Below, piece by piece: positions 16,096-24,963 of a DNA stretch of 64,000 nucleotides. How positions within the stretch are numbered: the stretch's first letter is position 1; the number at the start of each line of letters is the position of its first letter. Position numbers and translations under genes: made by a program. The notes beneath the pieces were generated by a model, which saw only the letters and a program-made list of their open reading frames with translations, had not been told where the DNA came from and did not search any database. This stretch comes from an uncultured Acinetobacter sp. (GTDB lineage: Bacteria; Pseudomonadota; Gammaproteobacteria; Pseudomonadales; Moraxellaceae): the NCBI GenBank assembly GCA_913777945.1, contig CAJYTY010000022.1:248001-312000 (forward strand), given 5' to 3'.

Positions 16096-16564
16096 AAACT
16101 TTATTGAGTAGCTTATAACAATTAAAGACATTGTATTCTTTAATCACAAAACTTGAATGTAAGGCTACGACATTATCAATTTTACCAATCCGGCGTAGCA
16201 AAATATCACTGTAATTATCCATATCACGCGCAACAAGTTCTAAAATAAAATCTGCGCTCTGCCCTGTAACCAAAAACGCATTGGTGACTTCCGGGATATC
16301 CTCAAGTTCAGTTAAAAACTTATCAAAAGTTTCGGTATCGTGTTTGCTCAAAGAAACTTGAAGCAAAATATGTAAAGAAAATCCAAGCTTAACAAAATTA
16401 ATGTCACGCTTGAGATTACTCATGATTTTGGATTCAATTAAATGCTTGATCCGTCGATGCACTGAACTGACCGAGAGGTTAATCCGTTCTGACAACTCAT
16501 TCAGGTTGAGGTCTTCATGGGTCAATATCTCAAGAATCTGTTTGTCGTAACGATCAAGCTCCAT
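16094..16564 (-). CDS. Lrp/AsnC family transcriptional regulator
   Basis: A 156-residue regulator with an N-terminal winged HTH (DKQILEILTHEDLNLNELS, then HRRIKHLIESKIM) and a C-terminal RAM/ligand domain containing VTGQSADFILELVARDMD. The start at 16564 is chosen because GGGGAG lies five bases before that ATG; an upstream frame would add 27 unlikely residues. Such regulators respond to amino acids. The gene is divergent from the DcaP porin across a 403-base gap that contains two inverted repeats close to the regulator, suggesting autoregulation. Possible targets are the porin and the glutamate importer beyond it, but that is only proximity. Confidence 0.85.
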   Translation of the reverse strand: MELDRYDKQILEILTHEDLNLNELSERINLSVSSVHRRIKHLIESKIMSNLKRDINFVKLGFSLHILLQVSLSKHDTETFDKFLTELEDIPEVTNAFLVTGQSADFILELVARDMDNYSDILLRRIGKIDNVVALHSSFVIKEYNVFNCYKLLNKV

Positions 16565-16620
16565 AACTGCTCCCCACTTATCTTTCATGATTTTAATGAC
16601 TTCTGGCCATTGTATTGTAG

Positions 16621-16660
16621 TTTTGAGCATTCTCAAAAAATACATTCACTTTACAGTGAA
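16621..16660. promoter_or_regulatory. Two inverted repeats upstream of the Lrp/AsnC gene
   Basis: TTTTGAG-CATT-CTCAAAA (16621-16638) and TTCACT-TTAC-AGTGAA (16645-16660) are perfect inverted repeats placed 57-96 bases before the regulator start. Adjacent palindromes spaced by about two helical turns fit multimeric Lrp/AsnC binding. The remaining bases to 16967 are AT-rich and hold the porin promoter. Confidence 0.45.
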
Positions 16661-16967
16661 AAGTACATATAAAAAAATCGAACGAGCTTGTAAAAATTTC
16701 ATCTAAGACGATGCTTGACCCGAAAGTGTAAAGTTAAGTATCTTTTTTGTGCTTTAAGTAAAATATTTCAAAATATTGCTTCTTTTTAGACCTTAGTAAT
16801 ATTGACTTGTAACAATAAAATACAGGATTATTAAGCGAAGCTACATTGAAGTAGTTTTTTTAGACAAAAGGGAACGTTTATTAACAATTTTTAAGGAATT
16901 GGCATTCTTTTTGTTATGTAAATCCCAAAAGTAAGTTTTACTTTTTTTAATAATTAACGGAGTTATC

Positions 16968-18398
16968 GTGAATAAACTTAAAACTTTAGCCCTTAGCATG
17001 GGTACTATCGGGCTATCCTCTCTCGCCATTCCTGCTTACGCAGCGAGCAACACTGAAGTGGATGCTTTACGTAAAGAAGTCAATGAACTTAAACAGTTGG
17101 TTCAACAATTATCTACACAGCAAAAAGCTGCACCTGTCGTGATGGCTCCACCACCAGCTCCAGCGCCAATGGTTGCCGCAGCACCAGCACCAAAAGCACC
17201 AAGTAATGCAAAACCAGGCTGGTTCACGTTACCTGATGGTCAAACACAAGTTAAACTTTACGGTAGCATCCGTGGAGATGCAACTTATGACTTCGAAGGT
17301 AACCCATCACCAAACATTAACAACAATACTAACTCTGTTCCGTTAAATTCAGCAAATGCTACCAAAAACAATCTTAACGTTTCTGCAGCGACAACTCGTT
17401 TTGGTTTCGACTTTTCTCGCCCGACAGATCTAGGTGAGTTAACAGGTAAAATTGAAGCTGACTTTGCAGGCGGTATTGCAGCAGACAGTAGTTCAAGAAC
17501 AACCAACGGTAATGGTTCGCTACGTGTTCGTCATGCTTACTTCTCTCTTGGAAAATGGTTAGTTGGTCAAACCACATCTCCTTTTGTTAACACTGACACA
17601 GCACCAGAAACAGTCGACTTTAACGGCCCTATGGGTTATGGCTCTACACGTACTGTACAAGTACGTTACACTCAGCCAATCGATGCCAACCAAAAAGTAT
17701 TATTAGCAGTTGAAGGTGGTGATGTTGATAATATCAATAGCGCTTCAGCTACTACAGTTTTCAAAAATAGTGGTGGTGCAGTAGTACAACAAACTAATAC
17801 TTCTGGAGGTAATAGATTACCAGCTTTGACAGCAAGATATGACTACACTACCGCCGATAAGAAAGGGTTAGTACAAGTTCATGGTTTAGTCCATGAAAAC
17901 CGTATTTCTGTGAATGATGATGTTGATGAAACCAAGCTTGGTTGGGGTATCGGAGTTGGTGGTAAATATAGCTTAACACCTGCTGATACAGTATTTGCGA
18001 ACTATTACCACGTAAAAGGCGATAATCGTTACTTGCTATATGGCAACTCTGCTTATGTTGCATACCAAAATAATGCAACTGCAGCTGCAAACGCTACAGA
18101 TCTTTCAATTTATGAAAGCGAATTTAACTCGGGCTTAATTGGTTATTCTCACAAATGGTCACCGAAAGTACGTTCAACATTAGCTGCTGGCGCAATCTGG
18201 TACAAAGATGATAACTCTTTTGCAGAAAGAGCTCCGACATTAAACAAACAGCTTTATAACGTTATTGTAAACAGTTTCTACACTCCTACGAAAAACGTGG
18301 ATTTAGGTGTTGAATATACTTATGGCCAACGTAAAACTTTCCAAGATCAAGAAGGCGATTACTCGCGTCTTAACTTGATGGCGAAGTATAGCTTCTAA
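16968..18398 (+). CDS. DcaP-type trimeric outer-membrane porin
   Basis: A 476-residue porin with a GTG start preceded by CGGAG. It has a signal peptide (residues 1-25, ending AYAAS), an N-terminal coiled coil (about residues 28-52, VDALRKEVNELKQLVQQL), an Ala/Pro-rich linker (residues 58-82), then a beta-barrel with alternating strands ending in MAKYSF. This layout is the DcaP family of Acinetobacter, trimeric channels for dicarboxylic acids and other small anions, in which the coiled coil holds the trimer. It is followed by a strong terminator and faces away from the Lrp/AsnC gene. Its position before a glutamate/aspartate importer would suit uptake of acidic substrates. Confidence 0.9.
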   Translation: MNKLKTLALSMGTIGLSSLAIPAYAASNTEVDALRKEVNELKQLVQQLSTQQKAAPVVMAPPPAPAPMVAAAPAPKAPSNAKPGWFTLPDGQTQVKLYGSIRGDATYDFEGNPSPNINNNTNSVPLNSANATKNNLNVSAATTRFGFDFSRPTDLGELTGKIEADFAGGIAADSSSRTTNGNGSLRVRHAYFSLGKWLVGQTTSPFVNTDTAPETVDFNGPMGYGSTRTVQVRYTQPIDANQKVLLAVEGGDVDNINSASATTVFKNSGGAVVQQTNTSGGNRLPALTARYDYTTADKKGLVQVHGLVHENRISVNDDVDETKLGWGIGVGGKYSLTPADTVFANYYHVKGDNRYLLYGNSAYVAYQNNATAAANATDLSIYESEFNSGLIGYSHKWSPKVRSTLAAGAIWYKDDNSFAERAPTLNKQLYNVIVNSFYTPTKNVDLGVEYTYGQRKTFQDQEGDYSRLNLMAKYSF

Positions 18399-18418
18399 TT
18401 TAAGCTAAACGAGCATCT

Positions 18419-18446
18419 AAAAAACCCTGCATATGCAGGGTTTTTT
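18419..18446 (+). terminator. Intrinsic terminator of the porin gene
   Basis: CCCTGC-ATAT-GCAGGG flanked by A6 and T6, so it can work in both directions. The 248 bases between this and the next terminator at 18695 contain no open frame or repeat that I can support. Confidence 0.9.
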
Positions 18447-18694
18447 AATACGCTTTAAAACGAAACTATAAAGATAATCAAGTTACTTATAAAATAAGAC
18501 GTCTCATTGCAACTAAACTGTCTTTTGATCCATCTATCTCATGTATACGTTATGGGCGCTTTAATACTCAAATCAAATCTCTTAACTACGCTTATATTTT
18601 TATTTATGTTTTGGCTAAGCGATCAAAAGCTGCAATCAAATTAAAGTTGCGAACAAAATTCTGTTTTAAGGTTGGCACAATTACTTTATAGATA

Positions 18695-18725
18695 AAAAAC
18701 CCAGTCACTTGACTGGGCTTTTTTA
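18695..18725 (-). terminator. Intrinsic terminator of the gltIJKL operon
   Basis: CCCAGTC-ACTT-GACTGGG with flanking A and T runs, 20 bases past the gltL stop on the minus strand. Confidence 0.88.
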
Positions 18726-18745
18726 ATGCTTGTGCTTTAAGCAGA

Positions 18746-19489
18746 TTAATGCATGGCTTGAATCTTGTCTAAGAATAATTTGGCACGTTCATGACGTGCA
18801 TCAAGATTACCAAAGAACTCAGATGTTGGGCAATCTTCAAGAATCATGCCTTGATCCATGAAAATTAATCGGTTTGAAACTCTTTTCGCGAAGCCCATTT
18901 CGTGTGTCACACACATCATGGTCATTCCTTCGTTAGCGAGTTGAACCATTACATCTAACACCTCACCCACCATCTCTGGATCGAGTGCGGAAGTTGGCTC
19001 ATCAAACAACATACAAATTGGGTCCATTGAAAGACCGCGTGCAATTGCAACACGTTGCTGCTGACCACCAGAAAGCTGACCCGGGAATTTATCCTTGTGT
19101 GCCAAAAGCCCTACTCGGTCTAAATATCCCAATCCCTTTTTGCGAGCTTCTTCTTTCGAGCGCTTTAAAACTTTGACTTGTGCGACAGTCAAATTTTCAA
19201 GCACAGTCATATGCGGAAATAACTCGAAATGCTGAAACACCATTCCCACACGCGAACGGAATTTTGCAAGATTGGTTTTCGGATCACGCAAAGAAGTACC
19301 ATCAACAAAAATGTCGCCTTTTTGAATTGGCTCTAATGCATTTACGGTTTTAATTAATGTTGACTTACCTGAACCAGATGGTCCGCATACTACTACCACA
19401 TCGCCTTTTTCAATACTGGTTGTACAGTCAGTGAGTACTTGGAAATCACCATACCATTTAGAGATATGTTGGATGTCTATCATTGGCAT
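18746..19489 (-). CDS. gltL: Glutamate/aspartate ABC transporter ATP-binding protein
   Basis: A 247-residue ABC ATPase of the polar amino acid class. Walker A is GPSGSGKST near residue 36, the Q-loop lies in [16 protein letters not shown], the signature is [15 protein letters not shown] near residue 139, and Walker B is [11 protein letters not shown] with the switch His in CVTHEMGFA. Full family length. Its ATG follows GGAG by seven bases, and the gene begins 13 bases after gltK. It is the last gene of gltI-gltJ-gltK-gltL and is followed by an intrinsic terminator. It powers import of glutamate and aspartate through GltJK. Confidence 0.95.
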   Translation of the reverse strand: MPMIDIQHISKWYGDFQVLTDCTTSIEKGDVVVVCGPSGSGKSTLIKTVNALEPIQKGDIFVDGTSLRDPKTNLAKFRSRVGMVFQHFELFPHMTVLENLTVAQVKVLKRSKEEARKKGLGYLDRVGLLAHKDKFPGQLSGGQQQRVAIARGLSMDPICMLFDEPTSALDPEMVGEVLDVMVQLANEGMTMMCVTHEMGFAKRVSNRLIFMDQGMILEDCPTSEFFGNLDARHERAKLFLDKIQAMH

Positions 19490-19502
19490 TTAAAATCTCC
19501 AA

Positions 19503-20180
19503 TTAGCGAATAATGGCAATTTTTTGCTGTAATCGTTTTACAAGTCTTGAAAGTAAGAACGAACTACAGAAATAAACCACTGCTACAATTAAATAAAAGG
19601 TTGCTTTTGTTTCAGGACCATAAGTATTGGCAAGCGTGTCGGCACGACCTAAGAAGTCTGGTGCACTAATTACATAGACCAATGACACATCCTGAAAAAG
19701 AATAATGGTTTGGGTCAACAGTACAGGTAGCATGTTACGAAATGCTTGTGGTAACACCACATATTTCATCGATTGACCATAAGTAAAACCGAGTGCATAA
19801 CCTGCATTGACCTGTCCGCGCGAAACAGATTGAATACCTGAACGCACAATTTCCGAGAAAAACGCAGCTTCAAAAATTGCAAACGTAATGACACTCGAAA
19901 ACAGTGGCCCCCAATACGTATCAGACTGGAATTCAAATACTTTTGGAAGTAAAAAGTAAAAGATAAAAATAACCTGAATCAGTGGAATACCACGAAATAG
20001 ATCCACGTAGAATTTAGCAAAGTTACTTGCCACAACGTTATTCGACAGACGCATCATGGCCAAAGGTGTACCGATGATGATACCGCCTAGCATTGCAAGC
20101 ACTGTAACGGTTAAGGTAAAAACAAAACCTTCTTTAAGTGCATTGATAACATCAGGAGATTGTAAAAGACTGAAATCCAT
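19503..20180 (-). CDS. gltK: Glutamate/aspartate ABC transporter permease GltK
   Basis: A 225-residue inner-membrane permease of the HisM/His-Glu-Gln-Arg family. It has about five hydrophobic segments, LFRGIPLIQVIFIFYFLLP typical of the family, and the EAA-like cytoplasmic loop for ATPase contact (AGYALGFTYGQSMKYVVLPQAFR). It starts two bases after the gltJ stop, so translation is coupled. Pairs with GltJ to form the channel. Confidence 0.93.
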   Translation of the reverse strand: MDFSLLQSPDVINALKEGFVFTLTVTVLAMLGGIIIGTPLAMMRLSNNVVASNFAKFYVDLFRGIPLIQVIFIFYFLLPKVFEFQSDTYWGPLFSSVITFAIFEAAFFSEIVRSGIQSVSRGQVNAGYALGFTYGQSMKYVVLPQAFRNMLPVLLTQTIILFQDVSLVYVISAPDFLGRADTLANTYGPETKATFYLIVAVVYFCSSFLLSRLVKRLQQKIAIIR

Positions 20181-20182
20181 GG

Positions 20183-21025
20183 TTATTTCCCTCCCGAACC
20201 TAGGCCAGGAACTGCCATACGTTTTTCAATCCACGCCATAATAAATTTGATGGTGTAAGTGATGATCAGGTATACAGGCGTTGAAAGAATCAAAATAATA
20301 ATATCTTGAGACGTTTCTTCGCGCATGGTTTTGGTATAAGCGAAAAAATTGAGTACACTTAGCGCATATAGAACGGCTGAGTTTTTAAACACGTTCATTG
20401 CTTCAGACGTAATCGTCGGCCATACCGTACGATAAGCAACGGGTAAAATCACATAGCGATAACTTTGGCCTGTGGTAAAACCCATTGCAGATGCTGCAAA
20501 TTTTTGGCCACGTGATACCGTGTTGATTCCGGCACGAATATGCTCTGATACACGCGCAGCAGTATATAAACCGAGTGCAAAAACACCAATAACCGCAGGA
20601 TGATCATTCAGCAAGTTTTTCCACCATCCGCCGGCAACAACTTCTCCGCTCCCAGAGCTAAGTGTGGCTGGTAAAAGTTCAGGAAAAACGAAAGCCCAAA
20701 AGAAAAGTTGAACAATCAGTGGGATATTACGGAAAATCTCAACGTACGTATCACCAATCAAAGCCAATGGCTTATTAGGTAAGGTACGTATAATTCCAAG
20801 TAAAGAACCCAAAAAGAATGCGATAAAGAATGCAGCAATTGCAGTCCATATCATGGTTAAAACACCTGAACCTAACATTTGAAGCCATGTTGGTGCATCG
20901 GCGTATTGAGAATAACTTGAGCTGCCTATCGCTTTACAGACCGATTCCGCCCAAGCTGCTTTTTCGACACTAAATTCGTTCGATTCAGCACAGAATACAG
21001 TCCAGTTTAGTGAGCCGACTGACAT
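20183..21025 (-). CDS. gltJ: Glutamate/aspartate ABC transporter permease GltJ
   Basis: A 280-residue permease of the same family as GltK, with a longer periplasmic N-terminal part (about residues 1-50, containing Cys8 and Cys30) before the first hydrophobic segment, plus EIFRNIPLIVQLFFW and the EAA-like loop (ASAMGFTTGQSYRYVILPVAYR). The length is slightly above E. coli GltJ because of the first section. Second gene of the operon, 98 bases after gltI, a gap that often contains an RNA element favouring higher binding-protein expression; I see no strong hairpin there. Confidence 0.93.
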   Translation of the reverse strand: MSVGSLNWTVFCAESNEFSVEKAAWAESVCKAIGSSSYSQYADAPTWLQMLGSGVLTMIWTAIAAFFIAFFLGSLLGIIRTLPNKPLALIGDTYVEIFRNIPLIVQLFFWAFVFPELLPATLSSGSGEVVAGGWWKNLLNDHPAVIGVFALGLYTAARVSEHIRAGINTVSRGQKFAASAMGFTTGQSYRYVILPVAYRTVWPTITSEAMNVFKNSAVLYALSVLNFFAYTKTMREETSQDIIILILSTPVYLIITYTIKFIMAWIEKRMAVPGLGSGGK

Positions 21026-21123
21026 AAATGCCCCTTTTTAAAATATTAAAAATACAGCATGCATACAGTACGCAAGTTACTGTATGCAAAATGGTTAGCT
21101 GCAAATCAAAAGAGTTTTAGGGC

Positions 21124-22017
21124 TTAAATGCCTTCATCAGTCGGATGTGCTTTCAATTTCTTGAAAGAAGCACTCTGTGCCATGTTCAGATTGGTATTTT
21201 TAGGTGGAATTGGAGACTGGAACCATTTTTTATAAAGTTTATCCATTTGACCTGATTTCCACATACCAGTTACGGTGCGATCCGCAACCGCTTTGAATTT
21301 CGGATCATCTTTTGCAATCATGATGCCATATGGCTCAGAAGATAATACAGGGCCAACAATTGCAAATTCTTTCGGGTTAGATGATTTTGCAATCAAACCA
21401 GCCAAAATATTGTCGTCCATCACAAATGCTGCTGCACGACCAGATGCCATCATTGAAAATGAGTCTGCGTGGTCTTTACCATAAATGTTTTGCACATTAA
21501 TAGACTGACCTTTTTCATTCATTTTGATGTATTTGTCTGATGTTGTGCCTTGAGTGGTCACGACAGCTTTACCGTTCAGGTCAGCCAAGCTCTTAATACC
21601 TGAATTTGCTTTCACTGCCATACGCACTTCTGTTGCGTAGTAGTTTGTAGAGAATCCTACTTGCTGTTGGCGTTGTTTGGAGTTAGTGGTTGTACCACAT
21701 TCCATGTCGATATTGCCTGCAAGAAGTTCTGGAATACGTGTAGACGATGTAACTGCTTTGTATTCGACTTTCAAATTCGGCATTTTAAGCTCTTTCTTGA
21801 TGTCGTTTGCGAAAGCATTACAAATATCTACCGCATAACCCACTGGTTTACCTGCGACAACATAGGAAATAGGATCCGATGACTCACGGTGTCCAATAAT
21901 AATTTTTCCACTGCTTTTAATTTTAGCCAAAGTATCCGCAGCTTGAACCTGAGTTGCCCCTCCAACTGTACAAATCATCAATGCCGATACAATTAGTGAG
22001 GTTGCAGAATGTTTCAT
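21124..22017 (-). CDS. gltI: Periplasmic glutamate/aspartate-binding protein
   Basis: A 297-residue secreted binding protein (SBP family 3). The signal peptide is about residues 1-26 (ending QAADT). The mature part shows IIGHRESSDPISYV, GYAVDICNAF, CGTTTNSKQRQQQVGFSTNY and VTTQGTTSDKYI, matching the GltI/DEBP group that binds L-glutamate and L-aspartate. AAGGAG lies six bases before the ATG (minus strand). It is the first gene of gltIJKL; the promoter must lie in the 581-base stretch upstream. Confidence 0.93.
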   Translation of the reverse strand: MKHSATSLIVSALMICTVGGATQVQAADTLAKIKSSGKIIIGHRESSDPISYVVAGKPVGYAVDICNAFANDIKKELKMPNLKVEYKAVTSSTRIPELLAGNIDMECGTTTNSKQRQQQVGFSTNYYATEVRMAVKANSGIKSLADLNGKAVVTTQGTTSDKYIKMNEKGQSINVQNIYGKDHADSFSMMASGRAAAFVMDDNILAGLIAKSSNPKEFAIVGPVLSSEPYGIMIAKDDPKFKAVADRTVTGMWKSGQMDKLYKKWFQSPIPPKNTNLNMAQSASFKKLKAHPTDEGI

Positions 22018-22598
22018 AAAAACTCCTTGATTATATTTCGCTAAATTTTAAGAAAGCTGTATATTATTCAACCTACCTAAAAAATAGCTCTCCTTTCATT
22101 TAAAGCAATTATCAAGCCAACTTTTAATTGTTGCTTATCATCGACCGATTCCACTATTTTTACATGCTTTCTTATCCTAATTGAAAGCACTTCATACAGT
22201 TTTTCGCTAGACTTTAGTCTTAGCTTTGATTGCTTTAGATTATTTTAACGCCAAAATCTTTTTTTTAAAGTTTTATTTTCAAAAAAACGTGATTTAAATC
22301 ACATTAAATTAAATTATTTGCATCTTTTTAGTGCCAGCAACATTCTGCATGCATCATTTTGAATCTATGCATTTTTTGCATATAAAGTGAACGAAATATC
22401 TAAAAAACAATCATCACCAAATAAAATAATGAAAATAAATTTCATTCATTGTTAATTAAAACTTATTAATTGCTAAAAAATTAGATTGTGACTGCGCAGG
22501 TATTTGAATACAAAAACATTATTGATTTTGTATTCAAACATTTAAATCTTTAATTTATTTGAAATTCGTTATTTTTGATGTGCCCTTTTGGATTGGCA
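22018..22598. other. 581-base gap upstream of gltI
   Basis: AT-rich, no credible open frame. It must contain the gltI promoter on the minus strand. A small inverted repeat ATGCA-TTTTT-TGCAT at 22367-22381 sits about 350 bases before gltI. Nothing else can be supported; a small RNA or untranslated leader is possible but not shown. Confidence 0.4.
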
Positions 22599-23363
22599 TT
22601 ACATACCACGCCAATCCACTCTGGCATTTCGTTCGGTTTCGTAAATTCGCTGTACATATTGCCCCAAAGGCAAACTTAGCAGGTAGGTTTTGTAGGTATC
22701 GAGTTCGGGCGAATGAAATTCAGTATTTTCCACTTCCCAAGGTGTGCCATTTGGATGCAGTAAAGGGGCCAAAATGGCACATACCGCTATATCAGCTAAT
22801 CCAAGACGATCACCTACCATATAGCGTCCGTAGTTTTCGACTAAACGATCATTAAGTAGTAGTACAAGCTCATCTAGACGCGCCTTAGACTGGGCAACTT
22901 TATCTTGTTCGAGTTCGTAACTTTTTTTGACCAGCGTCTTAAGGATTGGTTTTGAAAATTTTTCAAATTGTCGCAAGTAGCCCTGCTCGCCCATCATGAT
23001 TTCAATCGGTTCATCACTGTAAGACAACGCATGTGCCAATGACCAACGGCGAACATGAATCCCAAGCTCGTCTGCAAGTTGATCAATTTCTAAGGCTGCG
23101 CGTCGTTGTGCAGGATCTTTTCTCAGCAAGGAATGTTCAGGGTAAGTATCGTCAAGATAAAGTGCAATCGGAGTCGATTGAGCAATCCATCTTGCATCAT
23201 CTTTTAGAATGGGTAACTTATTTTGACCTGTTTTTAACTGTGCGAACGCACGATGAAAACCAGGAATCAAATTATGAGCAACATAATCAAGCTCTTTGTG
23301 ATCCAGTAACCAGCGAGCTTTCTCACAGTAATGAGACAAAGGGAACTGGTATAAAACCCGCAT
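22599..23363 (-). CDS. Glutathione S-transferase family protein
   Basis: A 254-residue protein with an N-terminal thioredoxin-like GST domain (YQFPLSHYCEKARWLLDH at residues 5-22, then NKLPILKDDARWIAQSTPIALYLD with the cis-Pro) and an all-helical C-terminal domain (YMVGDRLGLADIAVCAIL). The SHYCEKAR motif has Ser and Cys where GSTs keep the thiol-activating residue. The substrate is unknown; conjugation, thiol transfer or dehalogenation are all within the family. It is a single gene read away from the sulfur-scavenging operon, which starts 378 bases to its right. Confidence 0.85.
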   Translation of the reverse strand: MRVLYQFPLSHYCEKARWLLDHKELDYVAHNLIPGFHRAFAQLKTGQNKLPILKDDARWIAQSTPIALYLDDTYPEHSLLRKDPAQRRAALEIDQLADELGIHVRRWSLAHALSYSDEPIEIMMGEQGYLRQFEKFSKPILKTLVKKSYELEQDKVAQSKARLDELVLLLNDRLVENYGRYMVGDRLGLADIAVCAILAPLLHPNGTPWEVENTEFHSPELDTYKTYLLSLPLGQYVQRIYETERNARVDWRGM

Positions 23364-23741
23364 AAAAACTCCAAATTATTTTTTTAGTCAACCAAATGTA
23401 AAAAACATTGTTTTGCCTTGTTACTTTAGAATTAAGCGCGCTTTAAAACAATGTACTTTTTGTGCCAAATCTCTGTCTAAATCACCTATTGCCGCGATAT
23501 GAAAACTATGAATTTTTATTCAAAGCATATGAAGTAGATCGATAAAAATAGATATTTAAGATGTAATTTAATGGAGGGATTAATATAAGCAATTGAATTT
23601 AAAAAATTTGTTAAATAAGAAAAAGTGATTTTCTTAGCTGAAATAAAATTTAGCATTTTTATCGATTAGTTTTGACAAATACATCGTTTAGAAAAGCACA
23701 GAATTTTACCTAAAGTATTGATATCAAATAAGGGTATCAAT
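23364..23741. other. 378-base divergent promoter region between the GST gene and the sulfur operon
   Basis: No open frame. It holds the promoters of the GST gene (minus) and the sfnB-like operon (plus). A TTGGCAC at about 23460-23467 on the minus strand resembles half of a sigma-54 promoter but lacks the GC at -12. I could not identify a CysB or SfnR site with confidence. Confidence 0.4.
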
Positions 23742-24953
23742 ATGTCTGAGTTAAGTTCGTCATCTAAACGCTCGGTTCACATTCTTAAAAACGACCAACA
23801 AGCATTAAACGCGGCCTATCAAGTTGCTGATGAAGCACTTGTAAACCGAAACATACGAGATCAACAACGTATTTTGCCGTATGAGGCAATTGAACACTTG
23901 AGTCAAAAAGGTCTTGGCGGTATTCGAATTCCTAAACGTTATGGTGGTGCTTTTGTATCAAATAAAACTTTAGCTCAGGTGTTTCGTATTTTAAGTAAAG
24001 CCGATTCTAATGTTGGCCAAATCCCACAAAATCAAATCAGCCTGTTAAATTTAATTGATTTAATGGGAAATGAAGAACAAAAAAAACGTATATTTGGCGA
24101 AATACTGGCAGGTAAACGCCTCGCCAACGGCGGGCCTGAGCGCCAGAGTAAAGACAGTAAAACCGTTCATACGACGCTCATACAAAATGGAGAAGTTTGG
24201 GTCTTAAACGGCGAAAATTTTTATTCTACGGGTAGCATTTTTGCAGATTGGCTGGCAATTAAAGCCCTTCACCCAGAAGGTCATGTGGTTTTGGTATTGG
24301 TTGATCGCTTTACAAATGGGATCGAAATTGAAGATGACTGGAATGGATTTGGTCAGCGCACCACCGCAAGTGGCACGATAAAACTCAATCAAGTACACAT
24401 CGATCCTGCGCTTATTTTTGATGAGCGTTTATTGACACAAGCTCCAAATTATCGAGGTGCCTATTCGCAATTGATGCAAGTAGCAATCGATGTCGGGATT
24501 GCTGAAGCTGCATTTACTGATCTTATATCAGCGGTAAAAAAAGCGCGCCCAGTTATCGATGCCAATGTTGAAAAAGCCAGTTTAGAACATTTCACCATTC
24601 AGGAAACAGGCAAGCTTCAAGTCTTACTTGATGCCGCGATAGCATTACTTGATGATGCTGCCGAGTATCTGGATGAACTGGATTCACAATTCGAAGTGAC
24701 GGATGCACAGGCTGCCCGCGCCTCTATTTTGGTGGCAGAAGCCAAAGTCTATGCCAATGATGCAGCACTAACTATCTCTGAAAAATTACTCGAACTTGGT
24801 GGTAGTCGTGCCAGTTTAAGTCAGCACAATTTAGATCAGCACTGGCGCAATGCACGTGTACATACGCTGCATGATCCTGTGCGCTGGAAAATCCATGCGA
24901 TTGGCAACTATTACCTCAATGGCGTCTTCCCTGCACGTCATGCATGGATTTAA
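23742..24953 (+). CDS. SfnB-like acyl-CoA-dehydrogenase-fold flavin monooxygenase (copy 1)
   Basis: A 403-residue protein of the SfnB family, acyl-CoA-dehydrogenase-fold enzymes that use reduced flavin to oxidise organosulfur compounds such as sulfones or sulfonates. Family landmarks are GLGGIRIPKRYGG near residue 53, QIPQNQISLLNLI, NGENFYSTGSIFADW, and the C-terminal LGGSRASLSQHNLDQHWRNARVHTLHDP. The start is the ATG seven bases after AAGGG; the in-frame TTG upstream is not needed. A near paralogue follows ten bases after its stop. Together with SnaA and MetQNI it forms a sulfur-starvation block. Confidence 0.88.
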   Translation: MSELSSSSKRSVHILKNDQQALNAAYQVADEALVNRNIRDQQRILPYEAIEHLSQKGLGGIRIPKRYGGAFVSNKTLAQVFRILSKADSNVGQIPQNQISLLNLIDLMGNEEQKKRIFGEILAGKRLANGGPERQSKDSKTVHTTLIQNGEVWVLNGENFYSTGSIFADWLAIKALHPEGHVVLVLVDRFTNGIEIEDDWNGFGQRTTASGTIKLNQVHIDPALIFDERLLTQAPNYRGAYSQLMQVAIDVGIAEAAFTDLISAVKKARPVIDANVEKASLEHFTIQETGKLQVLLDAAIALLDDAAEYLDELDSQFEVTDAQAARASILVAEAKVYANDAALTISEKLLELGGSRASLSQHNLDQHWRNARVHTLHDPVRWKIHAIGNYYLNGVFPARHAWI

Positions 24954-24963
24954 GGAGAGCTTC

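Noticed and set aside
23455..23475. Possible sigma-54 promoter (TTGGCAC) before the sulfur/GST region
   Set aside because: The -12 GC element is missing and the orientation is toward the GST gene, not the sulfur operon.
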